This document shows positions 18,413 to 31,077 of a DNA stretch of 64,000 nt, piece after piece. Numbering within the stretch: position 1 is the first letter of the stretch; the number at the start of each line of letters is the position of its first letter. This DNA is from Gammaproteobacteria bacterium (GTDB taxonomy: Bacteria > Pseudomonadota > Gammaproteobacteria > Steroidobacterales > GCA-2729495), in NCBI GenBank assembly GCA_015709695.1, contig CP054183.1:2654992-2718991 (forward strand), read 5' to 3'. Position numbers and translations under genes: made by a program. The notes below the pieces were generated by a model that ran no database searches, was not told the origin of the DNA, and worked only from the letters and a program-made list of their open reading frames with translations.

Positions 18413-19524
18413 GTGCTGCCACTCCCGGAGGCTGGCTGCGCTTCCATGGACTCCACTGGCAGGCGCAGCATGAACACCGTCTCGCCCGGCTGCGAGCGGT
18501 ATTCGATGAGGCCGCCGTGGCGGCTGAGGATCTCCTGCGCCAGCGGCAGGCCAAGGCCGGTGCCGTCGCTGCGGCCGGAGACCAGCGGATAGAAGATCGA
18601 GTCCCCCAGTTCCGGGTCGACTCCAGGCCCATCGTCCTCGATCTCGATGTTCGCCACCAGCTTGTGCCGCTGGTCGCCGATCACCCAGTTGGTCAGCGCA
18701 CGGCTGCGAATGGTGATGCGCCCGGACTGGCCGACCGCCTGGGCGGCATTGCGCACGATGTTGAGCATCGCCTGCACCATCTGGTCGCGGTCGACCGGTA
18801 TGGGCGGCAGGCTGGGATCGTAGTCGCGCAGCAGTTTCACACCAGGCGGCACCTCGCTGGCCACGAGGGTCCGGACCCGCTCGAGGACCTCGTGGATATT
18901 CACGGGCTCGCGCCGCAGGCGACGCGCCGGACCGAGCAGACTGTCGGTCAGCGCAGCAAGGCGATCTGCCTCACCGATGATGACCCGCGTGTACTCGCGC
19001 AGTTCCGGGGTGGGCAACTCGCGCTCCAGGAGCTGTGCGGCGCCGCGCAGGCCGCCAAGCGGGTTGCGGATCTCGTGGGCAAGCTGGTGGATGACACGCC
19101 GGCTGGCGTCGTGCTGGCTGATCAGTGCCTTCTCGCGGTCGATATGCCGCCATTGTGTGGCATCGATGAGCTCGATGACGATGACGAGGCCGTGATCGGT
19201 CCGCAGCGGCGTGGCGCGTGCCGTGACCTGCATGGCCTCGCCCTGCCGGTAGACAGGATGCAGCGCGAATTCATGGCCGTAACTCTGGCCGGTGGCTGCC
19301 GCGCGACCGATCAGCGGGGCGAGCGGCGCCAGCTCCGGTTGCAGCGACGGCAAGTGGCGTTCGCGGGCCTGGTTCGCGCTGACGCCGAGCAGCGATTCGG
19401 CGGCCGCATTGAGCTGGCAGACATGGCCATCCGCGGTCACCACGGCCACCGCCGTGGTGAGGCCGTCGAGGATGAGCGAAGCAGGCAGGCTGCTGGTGGC
19501 TGCCGTGTCAGCAATCCTGGTCAG
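18409..19524 (-). CDS. glnL: Nitrogen sensor kinase NtrB
   Basis: Histidine kinase/phosphatase partner of NtrC, about 371 residues: an N-terminal PAS-like domain (ASLILDGLTTAVAVVTADG), the H-box RRVIHQLAHEIRNPLGGLRG, and ATPase boxes MLNIVRNAAQA, DDGPGV and GTGLGLPLAQEI. There is no ATG, GTG or TTG at the expected N-terminus. A CTG at 19524 overlaps the stop of the preceding gene as CTGA, the arrangement normally seen as ATGA, so CTG is the suggested start; ATT at 19515 is an alternative. Confidence 0.9.
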
Positions 19525-20063
19525 GGAGTCGCGATGGAAGTCTGGCGAACGACGAATGTCGTCGGCTCGCTCTCCCCAAGCACTGCCTCGTTCTTGCCGA
19601 TCACCTCGGCTTTCAGCGTGTGCACTCCGCGGTACACGTCCTGGAGCTGCGTCTCCGTACTCCCCTCCGGAAGATCCTGGGCCACGCCGTCCAGGTACAG
19701 GCGCAGGTGATTGCCCGGCTGAAGCTCGGGGCTCACCCGCATCGATACGCGGACCTGGCCTGCGATGTTCCAAAGTACCTCCTGCTGTGCCGGGCTGACG
19801 ATCTCCAGCAATTCATACCGTGGCTTGGTGGCCGCCGCAGCCGGCGCCGCTGCCTGCTTGCCAGTGGCGCCGGTCCCGCTGCTGCTGCCCGTGCCCGCCT
19901 TCGGCGTCGAGAAGCCCGGTGCATCCGTGATGCGCAGCTTTTCCGCGCCGGGCTGCCACTGGTCCGAGTAGTGGGCCTGGCCCGATGAATCGACCCACCG
20001 GTAGACATCGGTTGCACCGGCAGGCAGGGCCAGCAGGAGCGCGAGCAAGAGCACGATTCGCAT
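19521..20063 (-). CDS. DUF4124 secreted protein in the nitrogen operon
   Basis: 180-residue protein with a clear signal peptide (MRIVLLLALLLALPAGA) and an N-terminal DUF4124 domain (DVYRWVDSSGQAHYSDQW), followed by a Gly/Ser/Ala linker and a C-terminal beta-rich domain (about residues 95-180). DUF4124 proteins are periplasmic or envelope-associated with no known reaction. It sits between glnA and ntrB, overlapping ntrB by four bases, which ties its expression to the Ntr genes. DUF4124 next to ntrBC recurs in gammaproteobacteria to my recollection, but a role in nitrogen sensing is unproven. Confidence 0.88.
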   Translation of the reverse strand: MRIVLLLALLLALPAGATDVYRWVDSSGQAHYSDQWQPGAEKLRITDAPGFSTPKAGTGSSSGTGATGKQAAAPAAAATKPRYELLEIVSPAQQEVLWNIAGQVRVSMRVSPELQPGNHLRLYLDGVAQDLPEGSTETQLQDVYRGVHTLKAEVIGKNEAVLGESEPTTFVVRQTSIATP

Positions 20064-20100
20064 GCCCCAAGCATACCCTCCCGGTGCCTGGCGGGGCCAG

Positions 20101-20135
20101 CGCGCCGCGGGCCTTAAGTCAAGACCCGCGGCGCG
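20101..20135 (-). terminator. Strong hairpin between glnA and the DUF4124-ntrBC genes
   Basis: A perfect 11-bp GC-rich stem (20101-20111 with 20125-20135) and a 13-base loop lie 13 bases after the glnA stop. There is no T-run on either side, so it may act as a partial terminator or an RNA-stability element. It could keep ntrBC expression below that of glnA. Confidence 0.55.
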
Positions 20136-20147
20136 GCGCCATGACAC

Positions 20148-21557
20148 CTACAGGCTGTAGTACAACTCGAACTCAACCGGATGCGTGGTCATGCGCACCT
20201 TGGTGACGTCCTGCATCTTCAGGTCGATGTAGGCATCGATCATGTCGGCGGAGAACACGTCGCCGGCCATGAGGAAGCCACGGTCCTTGTCGAGTTCATT
20301 GAGGGCCTGCTCGAGGGAGAAAGCCACCTGCGGGATCTTCTTCTCCTCCTCCGGCGGCAGGTCGTAGAGGTCCTTGTCCATGGCCTCGCCCGGATTGATC
20401 TTGTTCTTGATGCCGTCGAGACCCGCCATCATCATCGCCGAGAAGGCCAGGTACGGATTGGCCGTGCTGTCAGGAAAGCGCACTTCGATGCGCCGGCCCT
20501 TCGGGCTGGAGATGGGGATGCGGATCGAGGCGGAACGGTTGCGCGCGGAATAGGCCAGCATCACCGGCGCCTCGAAATGCGGCACCAGGCGCTTGTAGCT
20601 GTTGGTGCTGGGGTTCGTGAAGGCGTTGAGGGCCCGGGCGTGCTTGAGGATGCCGCCTATGTAATAGAGGGCCAGCTCCGACAGGCCGCCATAGCGGTCG
20701 CCCGTGAACAGGTTCTTGCCGCCCTTGGCGAGGGACTGGTGGACATGCATGCCGCTGCCATTGTCGCCAACCAGCGGTTTCGGCATGAACGTCACGGTCT
20801 TGCCGTAGCTGTGCGCGACGTTCTGCAGGACGTACTTCAGGACCTGCACTTCGTCACCCTTCTGCACGAGGTGCCCGAACTGCACGCCGATCTCGCACTG
20901 CCCGGCGGTCGCCACCTCATGGTGGTGGACCTCCACGCTGATTCCCATCTGCTCCAGCGCCAGACACATGGCGGAACGGATGTCGTGCAGCGAGTCAACC
21001 GGCGGCACGGGAAAGTAGCCGCCCTTCACGCCCGGACGATGGCCGATGTTGCCGCCATCCTTCTCGGCACGATTGGAATTCCACGACGCCTCGGCGGAAT
21101 CGACCGAGTAGAAGCCGCTGTTGATGGTCGAGCCATAGCGGACGTCGTCGAAGATGAAGAACTCGTTCTCCGGCCCGAAGAACGCCTGGTCGGCAATGCC
21201 GGTGGACTTGAGGTAGGCCTCGGCGCGCTGGGCCAGCGTGCGCGGACAGCGCGAGTAGCCCTGCATCGTCGAGGGTTCGAGCACATCGCAGCTGATGTTG
21301 ATGGTCGCATCCTCGCTGAAGACGTCGAGGCGGGCCGTGCCGGGATCAGGCATCAGTACCATGTCCGACTCGTTGATGCCCTTCCAGCCGGCGATCGATG
21401 AGCCGTCGAACATCTTGCCGTCCTCGAACAGCGACTCATCGGCCAGCCTGGCCGGAATGGTCACGTGCTGTTCCTTGCCGCGGGTGTCGGTGAACCGCAG
21501 GTCGACGAATTTGGCTTCCTTTTCCTTGATGAGATTCAGTACGTCAGCGGGCGTCAT
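20148..21557 (-). CDS. glnA: Glutamine synthetase, type I
   Basis: Dodecameric enzyme that condenses glutamate and ammonia to glutamine with ATP. 469 residues, normal for GSI-beta. Visible blocks are the N-terminal [33 protein letters not shown], and the ATP-site [13 protein letters not shown]. The adenylylation tyrosine is present in [11 protein letters not shown] (codon 20366-20364, residue 398 counting Met), so the enzyme should be regulated by GlnE. The ATG at 21557 has a strong ribosome binding site (TGGAGGA). Transcribed from the sigma-54 promoter with NtrC sites upstream. Confidence 0.97.
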   Translation of the reverse strand: MTPADVLNLIKEKEAKFVDLRFTDTRGKEQHVTIPARLADESLFEDGKMFDGSSIAGWKGINESDMVLMPDPGTARLDVFSEDATINISCDVLEPSTMQGYSRCPRTLAQRAEAYLKSTGIADQAFFGPENEFFIFDDVRYGSTINSGFYSVDSAEASWNSNRAEKDGGNIGHRPGVKGGYFPVPPVDSLHDIRSAMCLALEQMGISVEVHHHEVATAGQCEIGVQFGHLVQKGDEVQVLKYVLQNVAHSYGKTVTFMPKPLVGDNGSGMHVHQSLAKGGKNLFTGDRYGGLSELALYYIGGILKHARALNAFTNPSTNSYKRLVPHFEAPVMLAYSARNRSASIRIPISSPKGRRIEVRFPDSTANPYLAFSAMMMAGLDGIKNKINPGEAMDKDLYDLPPEEEKKIPQVAFSLEQALNELDKDRGFLMAGDVFSADMIDAYIDLKMQDVTKVRMTTHPVEFELYYSL

Positions 21558-21624
21558 TGCACATCCTCCAGATGTCCAGATATTCGGGGTTCGATGACCA
21601 GCGGTAATCGGCCGCAGCGTCAAT

Positions 21625-21639
21625 GCATGCGGCGTGCCA
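21625..21639 (-). promoter_or_regulatory. Sigma-54 promoter of glnA
   Basis: On the minus strand the sequence reads TGGCACGCCGCATGC, with the invariant GG (-24) and GC (-12) separated by exactly 10 bases as sigma-54 requires. Transcription should start about 12 bases on, near 21613, leaving a 56-base leader. Confidence 0.8.
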
Positions 21640-21701
21640 GAAACGGTGCGACTATAAGAGATTGATTAGACGTGAAATTTGTATCTTCTGCTCATCCAGC
21701 A

Positions 21702-21718
21702 TGCACCATCATGGTGCG
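21702..21718 (-). promoter_or_regulatory. NtrC-binding site 1
   Basis: The 17-bp sequence TGCACCATCATGGTGCG has the NtrC consensus TGCACC-N5-GGTGCA in nearly perfect form and differs little from the classical glnA site. It lies about 90-105 bp upstream of the sigma-54 start, the normal enhancer position. Confidence 0.8.
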
Positions 21719-21732
21719 CACTGGCACTTGAC

Positions 21733-21749
21733 TGCACCAATGTAGCGCA
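21733..21749 (-). promoter_or_regulatory. NtrC-binding site 2
   Basis: TGCACCAATGTAGCGCA has an intact left half-site and a weaker right half-site. It lies 31 bp from site 1, about three helical turns, so two NtrC dimers would sit on one face of the DNA. Confidence 0.65.
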
Positions 21750-21840
21750 TGCGGGCCAACCGTGACCATTTCGGCGGCCGGGCAGAGGCCGGGACAAAGA
21801 ACGTTATACTTCCGCGCCTGATTTTTCATGGGTTTCACGC

Positions 21841-22758
21841 GTGACCGCCAGCCGCCCGCCAGCGACCTTCCAGGACCTCATTTTGGCACTGCAGCATTAT
21901 TGGGCCGGCCAGGGCTGCGTTCTCCTGCAGCCTTACGACATGCCGATGGGCGCGGGCACCTTCCACTCGGCCACCTTCCTGCGCGCCATCGGGCCCGAGC
22001 CCTGGAGTGCGGCGTACGTGCAGCCCAGCCGCCGGCCAACCGACGGTCGCTATGGCGAGAACCCGAACCGGCTGCAGCACTACTACCAGTTCCAGGTGAT
22101 CCTCAAGCCGTCGCCCGACAACATCCAGGACCTGTACCTGGATTCGCTGCGCTCGCTGGGCATCGATCCGCTGGTGCACGATATCCGTTTCGTCGAGGAC
22201 AACTGGGAATCACCGACACTCGGCGCCTGGGGACTGGGTTGGGAGGTGTGGCTGAATGGCATGGAAGTCACGCAGTTCACGTACTTCCAGCAGGTCGGCG
22301 GCCTCGACTGCCGTCCGGTCAGCGGCGAGATCACCTACGGCCTCGAACGGATTGCCATGTACCTGCAGGACGCCGAGAGTGTCTACGACCTGACCTGGAC
22401 CGATGGTCCGTTCGGGCGCGTCAGCTACGGCGATGTGTTCCACCAGAACGAGGTGGAAATGTCCCGCTACAATTTCGAGTGTGCAGACACCGGGGTGCTT
22501 TTTGCACGCTTCGATGACGCCGAGCGCCAATGCAAGGCGTTGATCGGCAACCAGCTCACCCTGCCGGCCTACGAGCAGGTGCTCGAAGCTTCCCACAGTT
22601 TCAACCTGCTCGACGCCCGCCAGGCCATCTCCGTGAGTGAGCGTCAGCGCTACATCCTGCGTGTTCGTGAACTGGCGCGACTGGTTGCACAGGCCTACTA
22701 CGACAGCCGGGCGTCGCTCGGTTTCCCGATGGGTAATGCGGCCCGGCCGGCTGCCTGA
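21841..22758 (+). CDS. glyQ: Glycyl-tRNA synthetase alpha subunit
   Basis: Catalytic subunit of the bacterial (alpha2beta2) glycyl-tRNA synthetase. 305 residues with the highly conserved blocks [56 protein letters not shown] and QQVGGLDC. The start is GTG at 21841. A TATACT at 21805-21810 could be the -10 box. It is divergent from glnA and followed by glyS 27 bp on. Confidence 0.97.
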   Translation: MTASRPPATFQDLILALQHYWAGQGCVLLQPYDMPMGAGTFHSATFLRAIGPEPWSAAYVQPSRRPTDGRYGENPNRLQHYYQFQVILKPSPDNIQDLYLDSLRSLGIDPLVHDIRFVEDNWESPTLGAWGLGWEVWLNGMEVTQFTYFQQVGGLDCRPVSGEITYGLERIAMYLQDAESVYDLTWTDGPFGRVSYGDVFHQNEVEMSRYNFECADTGVLFARFDDAERQCKALIGNQLTLPAYEQVLEASHSFNLLDARQAISVSERQRYILRVRELARLVAQAYYDSRASLGFPMGNAARPAA

Positions 22759-22785
22759 TCCCGTTTCCGACCGGAGTTGTCCCCG

Positions 22786-24891
22786 ATGCCGGCGCACGCC
22801 GACTTCCTCGTCGAGATTGGCACCGAAGAGCTGCCGCCCAAGGCACTGCGCGACCTCGAACTCGCTTTCCGCGACGGTGTCGTCAGCCGGCTGAACGCCG
22901 CAAACCTGGGCGGCGCCGAGGCCCGTTCGTTCGCGACACCACGTCGCCTCGCCGTGCTGGTCCCCGACCTTGCGGTGGAACAGGCGGCGCAACGGGTCGA
23001 GAAGCGCGGACCGCCGCTGAAAGTGGCCTTCGATGCCGCAGGCCAGCCCACCCGCGCCGCCCTGGCCTTCGCGCAAACCTGCGCCGTGGAGGTCGATGCG
23101 CTGGAAAAGCTGGAAACACCAGCCGGATCCTGGCTGGTTTTCCGCGGCGAATCTGCCGGCAAGGCTGCTGCCGACATCCTGCCAGGACTCGTCGCCGAGG
23201 CGCTGGCTGGCTTGCCGGTGCCGCGCCGCATGCGCTGGGGCAACCGTGAGGTCGAGTTCGTCCGGCCGGTCCACTGGCTGGTGATGCTGCTCGGCGAGGC
23301 CGTGGTACCGGCGGAGATCCTCGGCCTGCAGGCGGGCAGGCACACCCGTGGCCATCGCTTCATGTCGACCGGTGCCATCGAGCTGCGCAGCCCGGCGGAT
23401 TACCCATCCGCCTTGCGCGGTGCCGGTTGCGTCATCGCCGACTTCATCGAACGGCGCGGCATGGTGCGTGAACTCGCCATGTCGGCTGGCCGGCAGCTCG
23501 GCGGCGAGGCCGTGACGGAGGACGCGGTCCTCGATGAAGTCACCTCGCTTGTCGAATGGCCGGTCGCCGTCACGGGCCGCTTCGATCCGGCTTACCTGGA
23601 CCTCCCCGAAGAGGTGTTGATGGCCACCCTGCAGGGTCACCAGCGCTACTTCCCGATGCGGGGCGCCGATGGCAGGCTGCTCCCGAACTTCATCACCATC
23701 AGCAACCTGCGCAGCAGCGATCCTGCCCAGGTACAACTCGGCAACGAACGCGTGGTGAAACCCCGCCTGGCCGACGCGTCGTTCTTCTGGACGCAGGACC
23801 TGCGCAAGCCTCTTGCCGAGCGCGCGCCCGCCCTCGCCGACATCGTCTTCCAGCGTGGCCTCGGCAGCCTGAAGGACAAATCGTCCCGCATGGCGGCTCT
23901 CGGCGTGCAGATTGCCGGCCGCCTTGGCGCCGCACCGGATGCGGTGGAGCGGGCGGCATTTCTCGCCAAGGCCGATCTGCTCACGGACATGGTGAAGGAA
24001 TTCCCCGAACTGCAGGGCCGGATGGGCTACTACTACGCCCTGCGCAATGGCGAGCCCGATGCCGTCGCGATGGCCATCGAAGAGCAGTACCTGCCACGAC
24101 ATGCCGGTGACCGGCTGGCCACCACCGGTCCCGGCCGCTGCCTGGCCCTCGCCGAGCGGCTCGACACACTCGCCGGCGCCTTCGCCCTCGGCAAGCGGCC
24201 GAGCGGCAACAAGGATCCCTTCGGCCTGCGGCGTGCAGCGCTTGGCCTGGTCCGGACCCTGATCGAGGGCGGCATCGAGCTGCCGTTGCCGGAATTCATC
24301 GCCAGCGCGCTGGCCTTGCAGCCGGCGAAAGCCGCCGACCCCCGGAGCATTGGCCAGGACCTCTACGATTTCATCATCGAACGCTTGCGCGCCTGGTACC
24401 TCGAAGGACAGGCACCGGGGATCCGTGCCGGCCAGGTGACGGCGGAGATGTTCGAGGCCGTGCGGCTGCGTGCTCCCGCATCGCCGCTGGACTTCCACGC
24501 GAGGCTGCTCGCCGTGCGCTCCTTCATGGAGATGGACGAGGCGCCCGGGCTCGCCATCGCCAACAAGCGTATCGCCAACATCCTCAGGACGGCCACGGGC
24601 GTCGATCCCGCGTTGGTGGATCCCGCCTTGTTCGAAACCACCGAGGAGCGGCAGCTGCATGCCGCCCTCGAAGCGCTGTTGCCGGTGCACCAGGCGGGCC
24701 TCGTGGACCGCCGTTACGGCGAGGTGCTGCAGCGCCTGGCAGGGCTGCGCGATCCGCTGGACGCCTTCTTCTCCGCCGTCATGGTGATGAGCGAGGATGC
24801 GGCCCTGCGCCAGAACCGGCTGGCGCTGCTGCAGGATCTGCGTCAGCTGTTCCTGGACGTGGCTGATCTGTCCTGTCTCAACGTTGCCTGA
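22786..24891 (+). CDS. glyS: Glycyl-tRNA synthetase beta subunit
   Basis: Subunit that binds tRNA-Gly, 701 residues. It begins with the conserved DFLVEIGTEELPPKAL and carries the HD-like and anticodon-binding regions (DLLTDMVKEFPELQGRMGYYYA, KDPFGLRRAALGLVR). The ATG at 22786 is used, with GGAG at 22773-22776 at suitable spacing; an in-frame TTG at 22777 is too close to that site. Confidence 0.97.
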   Translation: MPAHADFLVEIGTEELPPKALRDLELAFRDGVVSRLNAANLGGAEARSFATPRRLAVLVPDLAVEQAAQRVEKRGPPLKVAFDAAGQPTRAALAFAQTCAVEVDALEKLETPAGSWLVFRGESAGKAAADILPGLVAEALAGLPVPRRMRWGNREVEFVRPVHWLVMLLGEAVVPAEILGLQAGRHTRGHRFMSTGAIELRSPADYPSALRGAGCVIADFIERRGMVRELAMSAGRQLGGEAVTEDAVLDEVTSLVEWPVAVTGRFDPAYLDLPEEVLMATLQGHQRYFPMRGADGRLLPNFITISNLRSSDPAQVQLGNERVVKPRLADASFFWTQDLRKPLAERAPALADIVFQRGLGSLKDKSSRMAALGVQIAGRLGAAPDAVERAAFLAKADLLTDMVKEFPELQGRMGYYYALRNGEPDAVAMAIEEQYLPRHAGDRLATTGPGRCLALAERLDTLAGAFALGKRPSGNKDPFGLRRAALGLVRTLIEGGIELPLPEFIASALALQPAKAADPRSIGQDLYDFIIERLRAWYLEGQAPGIRAGQVTAEMFEAVRLRAPASPLDFHARLLAVRSFMEMDEAPGLAIANKRIANILRTATGVDPALVDPALFETTEERQLHAALEALLPVHQAGLVDRRYGEVLQRLAGLRDPLDAFFSAVMVMSEDAALRQNRLALLQDLRQLFLDVADLSCLNVA

Positions 24892-24907
24892 AGGTCCGCG
24901 CCGGCCC

Positions 24908-25468
24908 ATGACCGCTAAGGCTTGCAGGCTGGTGGTGCTGGACCGTGATGGCGTGATCAACCGCGAATCGCCCGATTTCATCCGATCGCCGGCGGAATGG
25001 ATACCGCTGCCGGGCGCCATGGATGCCATCGCGCGCCTGACGCGCAGCGGCTTTGCCGTGGTGGTCGCCAGCAACCAGTCCGGTGTCGGCCGGGGCTTGT
25101 TCACCGCGGAAACCCTGGTGGCGATCCATCGCAGGATGACCGGCTGCATCGAGGCGGCGGGTGGCCGGCTTGCCGGGATTTTCATCTGCCCGCATGCCCC
25201 GGATGCCGATTGCGACTGCCGCAAGCCGCGGCCTGGGCTGATGCGGCAGATCGAGGCCGCGTTCCATTGCCCGCTGGCAGGTCACCCTGTCATCGGTGAT
25301 TCCGAGCGCGACCTGCTCGCCGCACTGGCCGTGGGTGCCCGAGCCATCCTCGTGCGTACCGGCAATGGCATGGAAACGGAGGCGCGACTCCTGGCCAGGG
25401 GTGCGAAGCTGGAGGTCTACGACGATCTTGCGGCAGCGGCCGGTGTGCTGTGCAGAGAGCTGCCGTGA
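24908..25468 (+). CDS. gmhB: D-glycero-beta-D-manno-heptose 1,7-bisphosphate 7-phosphatase
   Basis: HAD-family phosphatase in the synthesis of ADP-heptose for lipopolysaccharide core. 186 residues with the HAD motif LDRDGVIN, SNQSGVGRG as motif II, the zinc loop CPHAPDADCDC (ligands Cys, His, Cys, Cys), and GDSERDLLAA. The ATG at 24908 gives the usual length. The stop overlaps the next gene's GTG start (GTGA). Confidence 0.94.
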   Translation: MTAKACRLVVLDRDGVINRESPDFIRSPAEWIPLPGAMDAIARLTRSGFAVVVASNQSGVGRGLFTAETLVAIHRRMTGCIEAAGGRLAGIFICPHAPDADCDCRKPRPGLMRQIEAAFHCPLAGHPVIGDSERDLLAALAVGARAILVRTGNGMETEARLLARGAKLEVYDDLAAAAGVLCRELP

Positions 25469-26175
25469 TCGCTTCGCTGGTCTTCACATCCCTCATGTTC
25501 CTGACCATTCCACCCTACGCGCTGGCCGCGATTCTGGTGCGACCGGCAGGGGTGGCGGCTTCGTACCGGGTGGCGGTCGCCTGGGCCCGCCTGACGACCC
25601 GCCTCTGCCGCCTGATCTGCAGGCTCGACTACCGCATCGAAGGCATGGAGAACGTGCCGTCAGTGCCTGGAGTGGCGCTGATGAAGCACTCATCGGCCTA
25701 CGAGACCATCGCGCAGATGCTGCTGTTCCCGGCGCAGTGCTGGGTACTGAAGCGCGAGCTGATGTGGGCGCCGTTCTTCGGCTGGGCACTCGCCGCGCTC
25801 GACCCGATTGCCATCAACCGCAAGGCCCGCAGCGGTGCGGTGAACCAGGTCGTCGAGCAGGGCCGGCAGCAGCTGGCACGGGGCCGTTGGGTAATGGTCT
25901 TCCCGGAAGGGACACGCATGCCGCCGGGCGAGACGCGCCGCTACGGCATCAGCGGCACCTTGCTGGCGCAGCAGGCGGGTTGCGTGGTGGTGCCCGTGGC
26001 GCACAACGCCGGCGACTTCTGGCCACGGCGCGGCTTGCGCAAGCGGCCGGGGACAGTGATCTTCCGCATCGGCGCGCCGATGGATCCCGCCGGCCGGGAT
26101 CCCCGCGAGTTCAATGACGACGTGCAGCGCTGGATCGAAGCGCAGGTTGCGGACCTGCGCCCCCCGCGCGGCTGA
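25465..26175 (+). CDS. plsC: 1-acyl-sn-glycerol-3-phosphate acyltransferase
   Basis: Membrane acyltransferase that makes phosphatidic acid, 236 residues. An N-terminal hydrophobic helix (SLVFTSLMFLTIPPYALAAIL) is followed by the acyltransferase domain with KHSSAYET, an HX4E version of the usual HX4D catalytic motif, and FPEGTRMPPGE. The HX4E form is common in one PlsC-like branch. The GTG at 25465 overlaps the gmhB stop; an in-frame GTG at 25450 is an alternative. Confidence 0.9.
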   Translation: MIASLVFTSLMFLTIPPYALAAILVRPAGVAASYRVAVAWARLTTRLCRLICRLDYRIEGMENVPSVPGVALMKHSSAYETIAQMLLFPAQCWVLKRELMWAPFFGWALAALDPIAINRKARSGAVNQVVEQGRQQLARGRWVMVFPEGTRMPPGETRRYGISGTLLAQQAGCVVVPVAHNAGDFWPRRGLRKRPGTVIFRIGAPMDPAGRDPREFNDDVQRWIEAQVADLRPPRG

Positions 26176-26184
26176 CCGGGCGGT

Positions 26185-29698
<3,514 letters not shown>

Positions 29699-29726
29699 GG
29701 GCAGGGGAGTCGCCGGCGCCGCCCGC

Positions 29727-30827
29727 TTACAGCCGCATCGGCATCACGACGTACTTCGCGTGACTGCCCTTGCCACCACGGATGAGGCAACTGCTGTTTG
29801 CGTCGAGGAAATCGATCTCCACCGTATCCCCGTCGACCACCGCAAGCGCATCGAGGAGGTAGGTCACGTTGAAGCCGATTTCGATGGCGGCCCCGGAATA
29901 TTGCACCTCGATCTCGTCCTGCGCCTCTTCCTGGTCCGGATTGTTGGCCTGCACCTTGAGCAGGTCCTTGCCCAGCTCGAGGCGCACGCCCCGATACTTT
30001 TCATTCGACAGGATCGCCGCACGCTGCAGGGCTCCCCGCAGAATCTCACGCTCAGCCGTCAGCGTGGCGGCGCCGCTGCTCGGGATGACCCGCTCGTAGT
30101 CCGGGAAACGTCCATCTATCAGCTTGGAGGTGAAGCGGATGCCCTCGAGATTGGCACGGATGTGATTGCTGCCGATGGTCAGATCGACCATCTCCCCGTC
30201 GCCAAGAAGCTTGTGCAACTCGATCACGCCCTTGCGAGGAACGATGACCTGACCAGCTGTAACATCTTGATTTTCAAGATTAATATCACAAAGTGCCAGG
30301 CGATGGCCATCGGTGGCTACGGCGCGCAGCCTCTTCTTCGAGCACTCCAGCATCAGGCCATTCAGGTAGTAGCGCACGTCCTGCTGTGCCATGGAGAACT
30401 GCGTCTTGTCGATCAGGCGCGCGACCTCCTTCTGGGGCAGCTTCAGGCGATTGCTGGCTTCGATGCCATCGACCAGGGGGAATTCCGCTGCCGGCAACGT
30501 CGACAACACGAATCGCGTTCTGCCGGCCTTGATGACCAGTCGATCGCCATCGAGCTGCAGGCCGACCTTCACGCCCTCCGGCAGCGCCCTGGCGATATCC
30601 AGCAGCTTGCGGCCGGGAACGGTGATCTCTCCGGGCACATCGATCCGCTCGGCCATCGCCACCGCGACCAGTTCGACCTCGAGATCCGTGGCGGTAGCCG
30701 TCAGCCTGTCGTCCTTGGCCACCAGCAGCACGTTGGCCAGGATCGGCATCGTCTGTTTGCGTTCAACGACACCGATGATGGATTGCAATGGCTTGAGGAG
30801 CGCATCCCGCGAGATCGACAACTTCAT
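29727..30827 (-). CDS. dnaN: DNA polymerase III beta subunit (sliding clamp)
   Basis: Ring-shaped dimeric clamp that tethers DNA polymerases to the template. 366 residues, the usual length, beginning MKLSISRDALLKPLQSIIGV and ending VVMPMRL, the conserved C-terminal end. Three repeated domains of about 120 residues are expected. It follows dnaA after a 250-bp gap and precedes recF by 28 bp. Confidence 0.97.
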   Translation of the reverse strand: MKLSISRDALLKPLQSIIGVVERKQTMPILANVLLVAKDDRLTATATDLEVELVAVAMAERIDVPGEITVPGRKLLDIARALPEGVKVGLQLDGDRLVIKAGRTRFVLSTLPAAEFPLVDGIEASNRLKLPQKEVARLIDKTQFSMAQQDVRYYLNGLMLECSKKRLRAVATDGHRLALCDINLENQDVTAGQVIVPRKGVIELHKLLGDGEMVDLTIGSNHIRANLEGIRFTSKLIDGRFPDYERVIPSSGAATLTAEREILRGALQRAAILSNEKYRGVRLELGKDLLKVQANNPDQEEAQDEIEVQYSGAAIEIGFNVTYLLDALAVVDGDTVEIDFLDANSSCLIRGGKGSHAKYVVMPMRL

Positions 30828-31077
30828 GGGGGACCCCGATTAAGATTGAATTCCTGAATATCTGAATCTATCGATTACTTCAATTATGCCCGACCGGCGT
30901 GTGCGGAAATCCTGAATTCCGCGCCGGTACACCCGCTTGCAACGAACCACGGCCTGTATAAGCAGCCGCGAATTCTGCTGGCGCGCTGTGCGTAAGCTGT
31001 TGGTCGAATCGCCGCAAAAAACCATCCACCACTGGTCCACAGCTTCAGCCCGTCTCATCGACAGGATTCAGGCAGTT
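30828..31077. other. dnaA-dnaN intergenic region, candidate origin
   Basis: The 250-bp gap has an AT-rich segment at about 30838-30890 (repeated TTGAAT, GAATAT, GAATCT-like runs) that could serve as a DNA unwinding element. No perfect DnaA box is seen. TGTGCGTAA near 30988 differs by one base from the reverse box TGTGNATAA, and other candidates are weaker. In several gammaproteobacteria oriC lies here, in others it lies upstream of dnaA, so the assignment is uncertain. Confidence 0.4.

Noticed and set aside
21722-21737. TGGCAC-like sequence on the plus strand that resembles a sigma-54 promoter for glyQ
   Set aside because: The spacing between GG and GC is 9 bases instead of 10, and it lies inside the NtrC enhancer region of glnA.
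30840-31058. Small minus-strand frame in the dnaA-dnaN gap
   Set aside because: No family resemblance, lies in a likely regulatory or origin region, and has no ribosome binding site.
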